Of a stretch of 8,251 nucleotides of DNA, positions 1 through 5,625 are shown one piece after another. The first letter of the stretch is position 1; every line of letters starts with the position of its first letter. The notes beneath the pieces were generated by a model. The model was not told the DNA's origin and searched no databases. It worked only from the letters and a program-made list of their open reading frames with translations. Where the stretch lies: contig JAEZBH010000272.1 of assembly GCA_023427285.1 (NCBI GenBank), positions 1-8,251 on the forward strand. Direction: 5' to 3'. This DNA is from Pseudomonadota bacterium. Lineage in GTDB: Bacteria; Pseudomonadota; Alphaproteobacteria; Sphingomonadales; Sphingomonadaceae. Both the position numbers and the translations under genes were made by a program.

Positions 1-327
1 GGAAAAGACTTCGGGGTCATATTCGTCCAGCCCAATGCTCGGCAGAGCAAACCCCGCATTGTTCACCAGAATATCCAGCTGCGGGAGGGCGGCACCCACC
101 TGTGCGATCGACTCCGCATTCTCCACATCGAGTTGCAAATAGCGGTAGCCGGAGAGATCCTCGTCGTAGTCCGCCGCCGACGCCCGCGTTCCGGTAATCG
201 TCACATCCGCACCGGCATCGCGGTATGCGGCTGCGGTCGCAGCGCCAATTCCGCTTGTGCCCCCCGTGACCAGAACCTTTGCACCTGAATAGTCGAAGCG
301 CGGATTGCTCCACCGTGCGTTTGCCAT
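1..327 (-). CDS. Short-chain dehydrogenase/reductase (SDR), N-terminal part, cut by window edge
   Basis: An NAD(P)-dependent oxidoreductase of the SDR superfamily, which interconverts alcohols and ketones on small cytosolic substrates. Only the first 109 residues are present; the gene continues past base 1. Visible are the cofactor-binding glycine motif TGGTSGIG (residues 21-28) after the first beta strand, an acidic LDVEN segment (66-70) that usually contacts adenine, and the structural NNAG motif (89-92). The second strand ends in TGTR (45-48), without the acidic residue typical of NAD users, so NADP(H) is somewhat more likely (inference). The catalytic Ser-Tyr-Lys part lies outside the window. 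The ATG at 325-327 is preceded on the minus strand by an AAAGGGGAG ribosome site. The gene is transcribed divergently from the SDR operon starting at 681. The substrate is unknown. Confidence 0.92.
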   Translation of the reverse strand, partial: MANARWSNPRFDYSGAKVLVTGGTSGIGAATAAAYRDAGADVTITGTRASAADYDEDLSGYRYLQLDVENAESIAQVGAALPQLDILVNNAGFALPSIGLDEYDPEVFS

Positions 328-590
328 AATCTCCCCTTTCCAGTCGATCCGCGCACCATAACGCCACGCGGCACTAACAGCGTTGTTTCAATTGTTAAGC
401 TGTCACAGTCTTTAAGATACCAATCAGTTTAATTAATGGCAATTTGGAAGATGACGCCCGAACCTGACGTTTCCTCATACTCGCAAGATTGATAGCTCCA
501 TCCCGCTGGCCCTGATTGCGATGGGCAACGACCTCCAGAATGCAGCCCGTCCGTTCGCTTATAGACTTGACGCCATCGAAACCGCAGGCA

Positions 591-624
591 TGATACGCAT
601 ATCAATGTGTAAATGCGGATATCA
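591..624. repeat. Imperfect inverted repeat upstream of the SDR operon
   Basis: TGATACGCAT (591-600) is mirrored by ATGCGGATATCA (613-624): ATGCG and TATCA pair with the left arm, with a two-base insertion between them. It lies about 60-90 bases before the start at 681, where an operator or activator site would fit. It could also be chance. No regulator is assigned. Confidence 0.3.
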
Positions 625-665
625 TCCATCATTTGCGTACAATTCGGCAAAAATGCTGCCACACT

Positions 666-674
666 GGGGAAGGA
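666..674 (+). promoter_or_regulatory. Ribosome binding site that fixes the 681 start
   Basis: GGGGAAGGA ends six bases before the ATG at 681. The open frame extends upstream to 633, but the extra 16 residues are unlike SDR N-termini. The glycine motif sits at the usual distance (residues 9-16) only when 681 is used. Confidence 0.75.
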
Positions 675-680
675 ACGGAG

Positions 681-1442
681 ATGCAGGGGAAGGTCATTAT
701 CGTCACCGGCTCAAGCGATGGCATCGGTCGGGCAACCGCCAGCCGTCTGGCAGCCGACGGTGCACATGTCGTTATCGTTGCCCGCCGACCAGAGCCGTTG
801 GCCGAGGCGGAAGCCGCCATTCGCAATGCGGGCGGTTCGGTGGAAACCGCTCAACTGGACGTATCGGACGGCGCAGCGTTTGATCGCCTCATCAATGATG
901 TGGCGCAGCGTCATGGCCGCCTCGATGGCCTCGTCAATAATGCGGCCAAGACCACGATCGGCAAGGTGGTGAATATCACCGACGAAGACTGGCGCGACAC
1001 TTTTGCAACCAATGCCGATGCCATTCTGGTTGGCACCCGTGCTGCCCTGCGCCTCATGTTGCCGCAAAAGTCCGGCTCCATCGTCAACATTGCCTCGACG
1101 AACGGCCGCCGCGCGATGGTCGGCATGGGCGCATACTCCGCCTCCAAGGCTGCGCTCATTCACTTCAGCCGTGTGGCGGCCATGGAAGCGGCCCCTCATG
1201 GCGTGCGCGTGAACGCCCTGGCGCCGGGCATGGTGCTGACCCCGGCCAACGAAGAGTTTTTCAAAACCCAGCCCGCGGCTAAAGCTGCCGTTGAGGGCAC
1301 CATTCCGGCCAACCGCGCAGGTCGTCCGGAGGAAATCGCCGGTGCCATCCGCTTCCTGCTGTCGGATGATGCCAGCTTTGTAAACGGCGTTTGCCTCGAT
1401 GTTGACGGCGGCAAGGCCGCTCAACTCTACATGCCGGGCTAA
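681..1442 (+). CDS. SDR family oxidoreductase (classical type)
   Basis: A 253-residue classical SDR, the usual length, expected to be a cytosolic tetrameric alcohol/ketone or 3-oxoacyl-type reductase or dehydrogenase. Motifs in order: TGSSDGIG nucleotide loop (9-16), ARR at the end of the second strand (34-36), which favours NADP(H), LDVSD (59-63), NNAA (86-89, replacing the common NNAG), Asn111, Ser139 and the YSASK pair Tyr152/Lys156. The tetrad Asn-Ser-Tyr-Lys is therefore complete, with Ser 13 residues before Tyr as expected. The C-terminal LDVDGG (239-244) is the standard last strand. It is the first gene of a three-gene operon; the next start follows after 10 bases. Enzymatic activity is well supported; the substrate is not known. 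Confidence 0.95.
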   Translation: MQGKVIIVTGSSDGIGRATASRLAADGAHVVIVARRPEPLAEAEAAIRNAGGSVETAQLDVSDGAAFDRLINDVAQRHGRLDGLVNNAAKTTIGKVVNITDEDWRDTFATNADAILVGTRAALRLMLPQKSGSIVNIASTNGRRAMVGMGAYSASKAALIHFSRVAAMEAAPHGVRVNALAPGMVLTPANEEFFKTQPAAKAAVEGTIPANRAGRPEEIAGAIRFLLSDDASFVNGVCLDVDGGKAAQLYMPG

Positions 1443-1452
1443 AAGGATCGTT

Positions 1453-2271
1453 ATGCGTAGAGCAGAAGGAAAACGCGCCGTCGTGACCGGCGGCGCACGT
1501 GGAATCGGGCGAGCCATTGCCCAGCGTCTCGCTGAGGAGGGCGCACGCGTTGCGGTGCTTGACCTTGACGAGGCAGCGGCCAAAGCGGCCCTGGGCGGCG
1601 CGCCTCACATCGGCATCGGCTGCAATGTGACGGATACGGCGTCGGTCGATGCGGCATTTGCGCGTGTAAAGGCAGAATTCGGCGGCGTTGATATTCTGGT
1701 CAACAACGCGGGCATCGGCTCTGCGCCGGGCGACGGCATGGACAAATACTATGCCGGCATGGGAGAGCGCTACGCACAGATCGCAGCGGGCGAAACCCCG
1801 ACGTCCTATGCAGACCAGACCATCCATTGCAGCGATGATGGCTGGCTGAAGGTCATGGATGTCACGCTGAACGGCGTTTTCCGCTGCTCGCGCGCGGCTG
1901 TCCGCCTCATGGTTGAGGAAGGCACCAAGGGCAACATCATCAACATCAGCTCCACTGCTGCCGTTCAAGGCAACGGGCCGCTTCCCTACTGCGCCGCCAA
2001 AGCCGCCGTTCTGGGCCTGACTCGTGCTCAGGCTCGCGAACTGGCTGATCGCGGCATTCGGGTGAACGCTGTTGTGCCGGGCGCAACCGAGACGCCGATT
2101 TACATTGGCATTCCAGAAGAGACCAAGCAGGCGATCGCCAACGACAGCCTGATGAAGCGCCTTGCCGATCCGTCTGAGATTGCAGCGGCGGTTGCTTTCC
2201 TTGCGGGCTCTGATGGATCGTTCGCGACCGGCTCTGTGGTGACCGTCAACGGCGGCGCCTACTTCCTCTGA
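1453..2271 (+). CDS. SDR family oxidoreductase with an extra internal segment
   Basis: A 272-residue SDR. It shows TGGARGIG (12-19), an acidic end of strand two (LDLD, 36-39; Asp37 points to NAD), NNAG (84-87), Asn140, Ser166 and Tyr179/Lys183, so the active site is complete. Between NNAG and the Asn helix there are about 25-30 more residues than in a minimal SDR (roughly 90-130; short motifs MDKYY, ERYAQ, YADQTI). This segment would sit near the active-site mouth and could shape substrate specificity or assembly (inference). The ATG at 1453 has AAAGGA five bases upstream and lies 10 bases after the previous stop, so translation is probably coupled. The frame is open back to 1399 but that would overlap the upstream gene. 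It is probably a dehydrogenase acting on the same compound as its neighbours. Confidence 0.94.
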   Translation: MRRAEGKRAVVTGGARGIGRAIAQRLAEEGARVAVLDLDEAAAKAALGGAPHIGIGCNVTDTASVDAAFARVKAEFGGVDILVNNAGIGSAPGDGMDKYYAGMGERYAQIAAGETPTSYADQTIHCSDDGWLKVMDVTLNGVFRCSRAAVRLMVEEGTKGNIINISSTAAVQGNGPLPYCAAKAAVLGLTRAQARELADRGIRVNAVVPGATETPIYIGIPEETKQAIANDSLMKRLADPSEIAAAVAFLAGSDGSFATGSVVTVNGGAYFL

Positions 2272-2280
2272 AGGTGAGAA

Positions 2281-2910
2281 ATGAGCGATCAGTCTGAAAT
2301 CCTGCGCCGCCTTGACCGCCTGGAATCGCTGGACCAGATCCGCCAGCTTCCGGCCAAGTATGCGCTGGCGCTCGACATGCGAGACACGAACGCGCTGGTG
2401 AACCTGTTTCCTGAAGACGTGAAAGTCGGCAAGGACAGCTTCGGCCGCAAGGCCATGCGCGACTGGTTCGATGAGACGCTGGGCCAGCAGTTCGATGGCA
2501 CCTCCCACCATATCGGCGGGCACATCATCGATTTTGACGACCCCGACAATGCGCAGGGCATCGTTTATTCCAAGAACGAGCACGAATGCGGCGCGGAGTG
2601 GGTCATCATGCAGATGATGTACTTCGATAAGTATGAACGGATTGATGGCCGGTGGTATTTCCGCCGCCGTTTGCCGCTCTACTGGTACGCCACCGACCTG
2701 AACAAGCCGCCGATCGGCGATCGCAAGATGCGGTGGCCGGGCGTGCCCCCCTACCACGGCAGCTATCATGACCTGATGCCGTCGTGGAAGGAGTTCTGGG
2801 CGCGCGGCGGACAGGCAAGCGATACGCCTGTGGCTGAGCCCGCGCCTCTCGACAAGTTCATCGAGACAATGCGTCGCGGTGCGCCGTTGCCGCGGCCGCG
2901 GGTTCGCTAA
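2281..2910 (+). CDS. NTF2-like / SnoaL-type cone-fold protein
   Basis: A 209-residue protein of the NTF2-like superfamily, closest in style to the SnoaL_4 group of small dehydratase/isomerase-type and non-catalytic proteins. The N-terminal helix segment (about 8-35) includes YALALDMRD. Asp32/Asp35 and the His cluster His76, His77 and His81 occupy the places where scytalone-dehydratase-like and LinA-like members keep their Asp/His dyad. The strand segments end with DGRWYFRRR (122-130), the typical last strand of the cone. About 70 residues follow (140-209), rich in Trp, Pro and Arg; this tail is longer than in minimal members. The start has AGGTGAG just upstream, nine bases after the SDR stop. 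Position in the operon suggests it acts on the product or substrate of the two SDRs, for instance in a dehydration or isomerisation (inference). Catalysis is not proven. Confidence 0.88.
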   Translation: MSDQSEILRRLDRLESLDQIRQLPAKYALALDMRDTNALVNLFPEDVKVGKDSFGRKAMRDWFDETLGQQFDGTSHHIGGHIIDFDDPDNAQGIVYSKNEHECGAEWVIMQMMYFDKYERIDGRWYFRRRLPLYWYATDLNKPPIGDRKMRWPGVPPYHGSYHDLMPSWKEFWARGGQASDTPVAEPAPLDKFIETMRRGAPLPRPRVR

Positions 2911-2924
2911 CACCGCTTGCAAGC

Positions 2925-2959
2925 CGGGGGCGCGTCAAAGGATGCGCCCCCGCTTTCTT
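2925..2959 (+). terminator. Rho-independent terminator of the SDR-SDR-NTF2 operon
   Basis: GGGGGCGC (2926-2933) pairs perfectly with GCGCCCCC (2944-2951). A further C-G pair (2925/2952) closes the stem around a 10-base loop, and TTTCTT follows. It begins 14 bases after the stop at 2910. The minus-strand exit has no T-run, so it is best read as a plus-strand terminator, although the hairpin lies between convergent genes and may slow both polymerases. Confidence 0.85.
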
Positions 2960-2968
2960 ATGTGCGGA

Positions 2969-3409
2969 TCAGGGAGCGATACCGTTCATCAAGGCGAGCA
3001 GGCGCACAGGATGAGCATTGTGGTTGTGCCACGCATGATTGGTGTTGCGCTGAACCACCAGATCGCCCGGCTGCACGACGATTTCCTCATCATCGAGCTT
3101 CAAGGTGATCGCGCCGTCGAGCACCACCACGTAATCAATCGTGTTGGTCAGATGGAAGCCGTCCGGATCGACGCCTGAACCGCTTGCGGCCAGAGCCGCG
3201 CGCATATCCTCCAGCGGCGGAACGCTGACGATTGCCCAGACCGTGTGCCCCGGCCCCTCGGGAAAACGCCCCGGCTGCATGCCGCAATCCGTCCCCAACG
3301 GGGTCTTTGGCCCTGCCGACCAAAGCGTGCTCCATGGCGTCTCCGGCACCGGCTCCACACTTAGCAGGTGCGAGCGTCCCTCCGTCTCCCCGGTCACAAT
3401 CCGCCGCAT
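2969..3409 (-). CDS. Small cupin-domain protein
   Basis: A 146-residue single-domain cupin (beta barrel). The core runs from about residue 84 to 142: FHLTNTIDY (85-93), a VLDG turn (96-99), the KLDDEE hairpin (104-109), QPGDLVVQ (113-120) and NHAW (124-127). The usual HxH of motif 1 is reduced to HxT (His86), and the His125 of motif 2 is kept, so metal binding, if any, differs from a classical dioxygenase cupin. Similar proteins are mostly annotated only as cupin domain proteins. The start ATG overlaps the stop of the upstream Lrp-type gene by one base (TGATG), with GGAGAGGA in front of it, so the two are probably co-translated. Its role may be isomerase, lyase or small-molecule binding; the sequence does not decide. 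Confidence 0.88.
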   Translation of the reverse strand: MRRIVTGETEGRSHLLSVEPVPETPWSTLWSAGPKTPLGTDCGMQPGRFPEGPGHTVWAIVSVPPLEDMRAALAASGSGVDPDGFHLTNTIDYVVVLDGAITLKLDDEEIVVQPGDLVVQRNTNHAWHNHNAHPVRLLALMNGIAP

Positions 3410-3882
3410 CAGTCCTCTCCCGACACTTCAGCTTGATTGGTTATCCGCGCCATTCCGAAGATGTATTTGAAGTTTCCAACCGATATTGAAGTCTCAACAT
3501 CGCGAACCCCGTCCAACACCTTGATTCTGGTGCCGATCAGCTCATTCAACTGCTCAATGCTGACAAACAGTCCCATGGCCAGAAGGCTGTAGCGCCCAAG
3601 CATGACGATGACGCAGTTGATCTCGGGAAACGCCGCCAATTGTTTGGCAAGCGCGGATACGCGGGCAGGCTCCGCATCTATCCCGATCATGACGAGATTG
3701 GGGGAGCCTGCCAGGCGATAATCAGTCACCACGGTGAACTGGATCAGACCTTCGGCCTGCAATCGCTTGATGCGGCTGCGGACCGTGCCTTCGGCAACCT
3801 GAAGATCTGCCGCGATCTGACGATTTGAAATCCGGGCATCGACGGACAGCTTGGCAACAATCCGTTGATCGAGGTCATCCAT
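3409..3882 (-). CDS. Lrp/AsnC-family transcriptional regulator
   Basis: A 157-residue DNA-binding regulator of the feast/famine (Lrp/AsnC) family. Residues 1-45 form the winged helix-turn-helix (LDQRIVAKL, then SNRQIAADL and EGTVRSRIKRL, ending EGLI). Residues about 62-145 form the RAM ligand-binding and oligomerisation domain (VMIGID, then GRYSLLAMG around the turn). The length fits the family. The chosen ATG is at 3880-3882; the frame is open back to a TTG at 3915, but 3882 places MDDLDQRI at the normal family N-terminus. The Shine-Dalgarno is modest (AGAGGG about nine bases upstream). It follows an SDR gene by 88 bases and overlaps the cupin gene. Members commonly regulate themselves and adjacent genes, so this is the likely local controller of the cluster (inference). 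The effector is unknown. Confidence 0.93.
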   Translation of the reverse strand: MDDLDQRIVAKLSVDARISNRQIAADLQVAEGTVRSRIKRLQAEGLIQFTVVTDYRLAGSPNLVMIGIDAEPARVSALAKQLAAFPEINCVIVMLGRYSLLAMGLFVSIEQLNELIGTRIKVLDGVRDVETSISVGNFKYIFGMARITNQAEVSGED

Positions 3883-3931
3883 TGCCTGCCCTCTCACCGG
3901 GGCACCAGAGTGCAAATGGATGACCGATCAA
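3865..3931. repeat. Long imperfect inverted repeat around the start of the Lrp-type gene
   Basis: The left arm 3865-3885 and the right arm 3912-3931 are reverse complements with only two small bulges. GGTCATCCATT (3873-3883) pairs with AATGGATGACC (3915-3925) without mismatch. TTGATC (3865-3870) pairs with GATCAA (3926-3931), and GC (3884-3885) pairs with GC (3912-3913). The bulges are GA at 3871-3872 and one A at 3914. The start codon of the regulator lies inside the left arm and its ribosome site lies in the 26-base loop, which contains a further TGCCC/GGGCA stem (3887-3891/3900-3904). It may be an autoregulatory operator or an mRNA structure. Confidence 0.7.
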
Positions 3932-3970
3932 TCACGACGTCGCCAAGCGGGACTCTCTGCCCCTCACCTG

Positions 3971-4738
3971 TCAACGCGACTCCTCCGCCACGAATTCAAG
4001 GAACAGTGGCCGCTCGCCGCCGCCATGAACGGCCAGTTCCGCGCCGCTGACATAGGCAGCCATGGGCGAGGAGAGATAAGTCACCGCCTCGGCAATATCC
4101 TCACCGCGTCCCATGCGCTTGAGCGGCAGCGAATTGGCGATGCGCTCCTGGGCGCGCTCGCTGCCGTAGGTCTGCTCCGCGCTTTCGGTCTCAATCAGAC
4201 CAACGATAATGGCGTTGACACGAATATCCGGCCCCCACTCCTGCGCCAGACTCTTGGTCAGGCTGACGAGCCCCGCCTTGGCCGCGCCGTAAATGGCAGT
4301 GCCCGGCGACGGGCGCGTGGCCGCAACACTGGCAATGTTGACGATGCTGCCCCGGCTGTTCTTCAGGTGCGGATACGCCGCCTGAGAGACATGCAGGGGG
4401 GCAAGCAGATTGAGCGTCAAAATGGCTTCCGAGAAGCGCGGGCTGGCCGTTGCCGCATCCACATGAGGGGAGCCGCCGGCATTGTTGACCACAATGTCCA
4501 GACGGCCATGGCGGGCAATGGCCGCGTCAATCAGCGCCTGAGCCTGATCGGCCTTGCGAATGTCGCACGCCAGAAAAGACGCCTGCCGTCCGTTTGCTTC
4601 CGGCAAGCTCTCCGGCTCATTGCGCCCGCAGGTTACAACTTCGCATCCGGCCGCCAGCAAACGGCGCACGATTGCTGCACCAATGCCGCGCGTGCCGCCG
4701 GTTACGATGGCGACTTTTCCTTCAAGCCCGATACTCAT
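3971..4738 (-). CDS. SDR family oxidoreductase (classical type)
   Basis: A 255-residue classical SDR. It has TGGTRGIG (13-20), CGRN after strand two (37-40; Arg39 favours NADP(H)), a CDI segment (58-60), NNAG (85-88), Asn110, Ser137 and Tyr150/Lys154, so the catalytic tetrad is intact. After strand six the common PG is replaced by VG (179-180). The C-terminus runs VHGGG (237-241) and then a tail of about 14 residues ending EESR. The ATG at 4738 has GAGGG nine bases upstream; a tandem 12-base repeat lies just beyond. It is the first gene of the leftward unit with the Lrp-type regulator and the cupin. It presumably oxidises or reduces an intermediate of the same pathway as the other SDRs. Substrate unknown. 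Confidence 0.95.
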   Translation of the reverse strand: MSIGLEGKVAIVTGGTRGIGAAIVRRLLAAGCEVVTCGRNEPESLPEANGRQASFLACDIRKADQAQALIDAAIARHGRLDIVVNNAGGSPHVDAATASPRFSEAILTLNLLAPLHVSQAAYPHLKNSRGSIVNIASVAATRPSPGTAIYGAAKAGLVSLTKSLAQEWGPDIRVNAIIVGLIETESAEQTYGSERAQERIANSLPLKRMGRGEDIAEAVTYLSSPMAAYVSGAELAVHGGGERPLFLEFVAEESR

Positions 4739-4752
4739 GATTAATGACCCTC

Positions 4753-4776
4753 AGTTTCCCTGGCAGTTTCCCCGGC
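4753..4776. repeat. Tandem 12-base direct repeat upstream of the leftward SDR
   Basis: AGTTTCCCTGGC (4753-4764) is followed at once by AGTTTCCCCGGC (4765-4776), 11 of 12 bases the same. It ends 15 bases from the leftward ATG, so it lies in the 5' leader or over the promoter of the SDR-regulator-cupin unit. Confidence 0.6.
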
Positions 4777-4833
4777 AGACACATCAGACTGATGGCCAAC
4801 ATGCCTGCTGCCCTCAAAGGCACACCCCCGATT

Positions 4834-4853
4834 GAAGCGCAACGGAACGCTTC
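4834..4853. repeat. Inverted repeat GAAGCG-N8-CGCTTC
   Basis: Perfect six-base arms with an eight-base spacer, in the divergent promoter region. The size fits a dimeric regulator site; the regulator is unknown. Confidence 0.4.
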
Positions 4854-4885
4854 TCAACTATCGCGCACCGTAATCCCATTCTTAT

Positions 4886-4898
4886 GCGTTGCCAACGC
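4886..4898. repeat. Inverted repeat GCGTT-GCC-AACGC
   Basis: Perfect five-base arms around a three-base centre, about 125 bases before the NTF2-like start and just ahead of a T-rich stretch. A possible operator; could be chance. Confidence 0.35.
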
Positions 4899-5021
4899 TT
4901 TACTTTTCTACGCATTTATCGAACACTGCGCTGGAGCATAGCCAAAGGCGTATTCGGCCCGGCTATCGCCCCATGAAAGACATTTAATCGAGAGAGCACG
5001 CACTGCTCCGGGGAGAATCAC

Positions 5022-5420
5022 ATGGCATACACGCTCCAGCAATTGTCTGATCTGGAAGACATCCGCACGCTCAAGCATCGCTATTTCCGCAGCATCGACA
5101 CGGCTGATTTGAAATTGCTGTCCACCCTGCTCACGGACGATATCTCCGTTGACTACCGGGGCGGCGACTATCGCGTGACCCTGAGCGGCAAGGACAATTT
5201 TCTGGAGTTCACGGCCAACAGCTTCAATTCGAATGCCGTGGCCATGCACCACGGCCACATGCCGGACATTACCCTGACGGGTGAGGATACAGCCACCGGC
5301 CTCTGGTATCTGGAAGATATCTTCATCTCCCTTGATTCAAAGTCGCACACCATCGGCACGGCCATCTACAAGGACGAATACCGGCGTGAAGACGGTGTCT
5401 GGAAAATTGCCCGCACTTAA
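5022..5420 (+). CDS. NTF2-like / SnoaL-type protein, shortened by an in-frame TAA
   Basis: A 132-residue reading frame of the NTF2-like superfamily (SnoaL_4 style). The first helix is EDIRTLKHRYF (12-22), followed by SIDTADL (24-30), TDD (38-40), the HHGHMP loop (76-81), ATGLWYLED (91-99), IGTAIYKDEY (111-120) and DGVWKI (124-129). Asp26 and His76/His77 hold the positions of the Asp/His dyad in catalytic relatives. The start is clear: GGGGAGA five bases before the ATG. In related proteins the WKI strand continues into a Tyr-x-Arg segment and a tail; here TAA (5418-5420) intervenes and family-like sequence resumes in the same frame. The product may be a truncated but partly folded protein, a pseudogene product, or a readthrough protein. 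It stands between the divergent promoter and the aldo/keto reductase. Confidence 0.8.
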   Translation: MAYTLQQLSDLEDIRTLKHRYFRSIDTADLKLLSTLLTDDISVDYRGGDYRVTLSGKDNFLEFTANSFNSNAVAMHHGHMPDITLTGEDTATGLWYLEDIFISLDSKSHTIGTAIYKDEYRREDGVWKIART

Positions 5421-5558
5421 AACGACCGGGTTATCGAGCTTGTCTGGCCGCTTGATCCGGCAATCAACGTCTCGTCCCATTTCCTCGCCAAGACTGGCCG
5501 AAAACCCCACGAGTTGACGGATAACAGCCGCTTCATCACCTGGGGCGTTAAGGGCTGA
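5421..5558 (+). pseudogene. In-frame continuation of the NTF2-like gene beyond the TAA
   Basis: Directly after the TAA the same frame stays open for 45 codons to a TGA at 5556-5558. It begins NDRVIELVWPLDPA and includes SSHFLAKTGRKPHEL and SRFITWG. The Arg in NDRV falls where relatives keep an Arg after the WKI strand. Together with the upstream part this would give 178 residues, a normal full length for this group. No separate start or ribosome site exists, so this is the detached 3' end of the gene at 5022 rather than a gene of its own. Confidence 0.72.
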
Positions 5559-5593
5559 TTTGCAGCCCCCCGTTCTGACTGGCGCACCTGTAA

Positions 5594-5623
5594 ACTGCGC
5601 GCGCCCGGCTTGGCGCGCGCAGT
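5594..5623. terminator. Very stable GC hairpin, possible terminator without T-run
   Basis: Bases 5594-5605 (ACTGCGCGCGCC) pair without mismatch with 5612-5623 (GGCGCGCGCAGT) around the six-base loop CGGCTT. It lies 36 bases after the end of the extended NTF2-like frame and about 75 before the aldo/keto reductase. No T-tract follows on either strand (ATCGCTTGC to the right). It may be a terminator of weaker type, an RNA-stabilising hairpin or a regulatory element. Confidence 0.55.
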
Positions 5624-5625
5624 AT

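Larger units (their letters stand above)
328..680. promoter_or_regulatory. Divergent intergenic region between two SDR units
   Basis: This 353-base gap separates a leftward gene from a rightward operon, so it should hold promoters for both. Bases 375-450 are clearly more AT-rich than the surroundings and suit the leftward promoter. They contain an inverted repeat TAACAGC (375-381) / GCTGTCA (399-405, 6 of 7 paired) around a CAATTG palindrome. On the right side a TTGACG (567-572) lies 18 bases before TGATAC (591-596), a weak candidate -35/-10 pair, followed by an imperfect inverted repeat (590-624). Short open frames exist here but none has a ribosome site or a recognisable protein. No RNA gene was seen. 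Confidence 0.5.
4739..5021. promoter_or_regulatory. Divergent intergenic region between SDR and NTF2-like gene
   Basis: This 283-base region drives a leftward SDR unit and a rightward NTF2-like gene. It holds a 12-base tandem repeat (4753-4776), an inverted repeat GAAGCG/CGCTTC (4834-4853) and GCGTTGCCAACGC (4886-4898). The T-rich stretch at 4898-4920 follows the last of these and could lie in a promoter, but no good -35/-10 pair was found. A 65-codon open frame at 4744-4941 has no ribosome site and no family look, so it is not called. Confidence 0.5.

Noticed and set aside
400..610. A minus-strand frame in the left intergenic region that reads somewhat protein-like (includes ISERTG, HRNQGQRDGA)
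   Set aside because: There is no start codon with a ribosome site, a stop lies just upstream, and I cannot match it to a family. It could be a faint gene remnant, but the evidence is too thin to call.
711..1583. A 290-codon open frame on the minus strand
   Set aside because: Shadow of the first SDR of the operon, spanning the gene junction.
1279..2922. A 547-codon open frame on the minus strand
   Set aside because: It lies wholly antisense to two SDR genes and an NTF2-like gene with complete motifs. Its composition is the Arg/Ala/His-rich type produced by GC-rich codons read backwards, and it has no family motif.
3969..3974. A consensus-like TTGACA on the minus strand before the Lrp-type gene
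   Set aside because: No -10-like sequence is found 16-18 bases downstream, and the hexamer overlaps the stop of the upstream gene, so it is probably chance.
3920..4744. A 274-codon open frame on the plus strand
   Set aside because: It is antisense to the SDR at 3971-4738, which has every catalytic residue. No ribosome site or domain is visible.
4744..4941. A 65-codon plus-strand frame in the divergent region
   Set aside because: No ribosome site; it begins inside the leader of the leftward gene and shows no recognisable domain.
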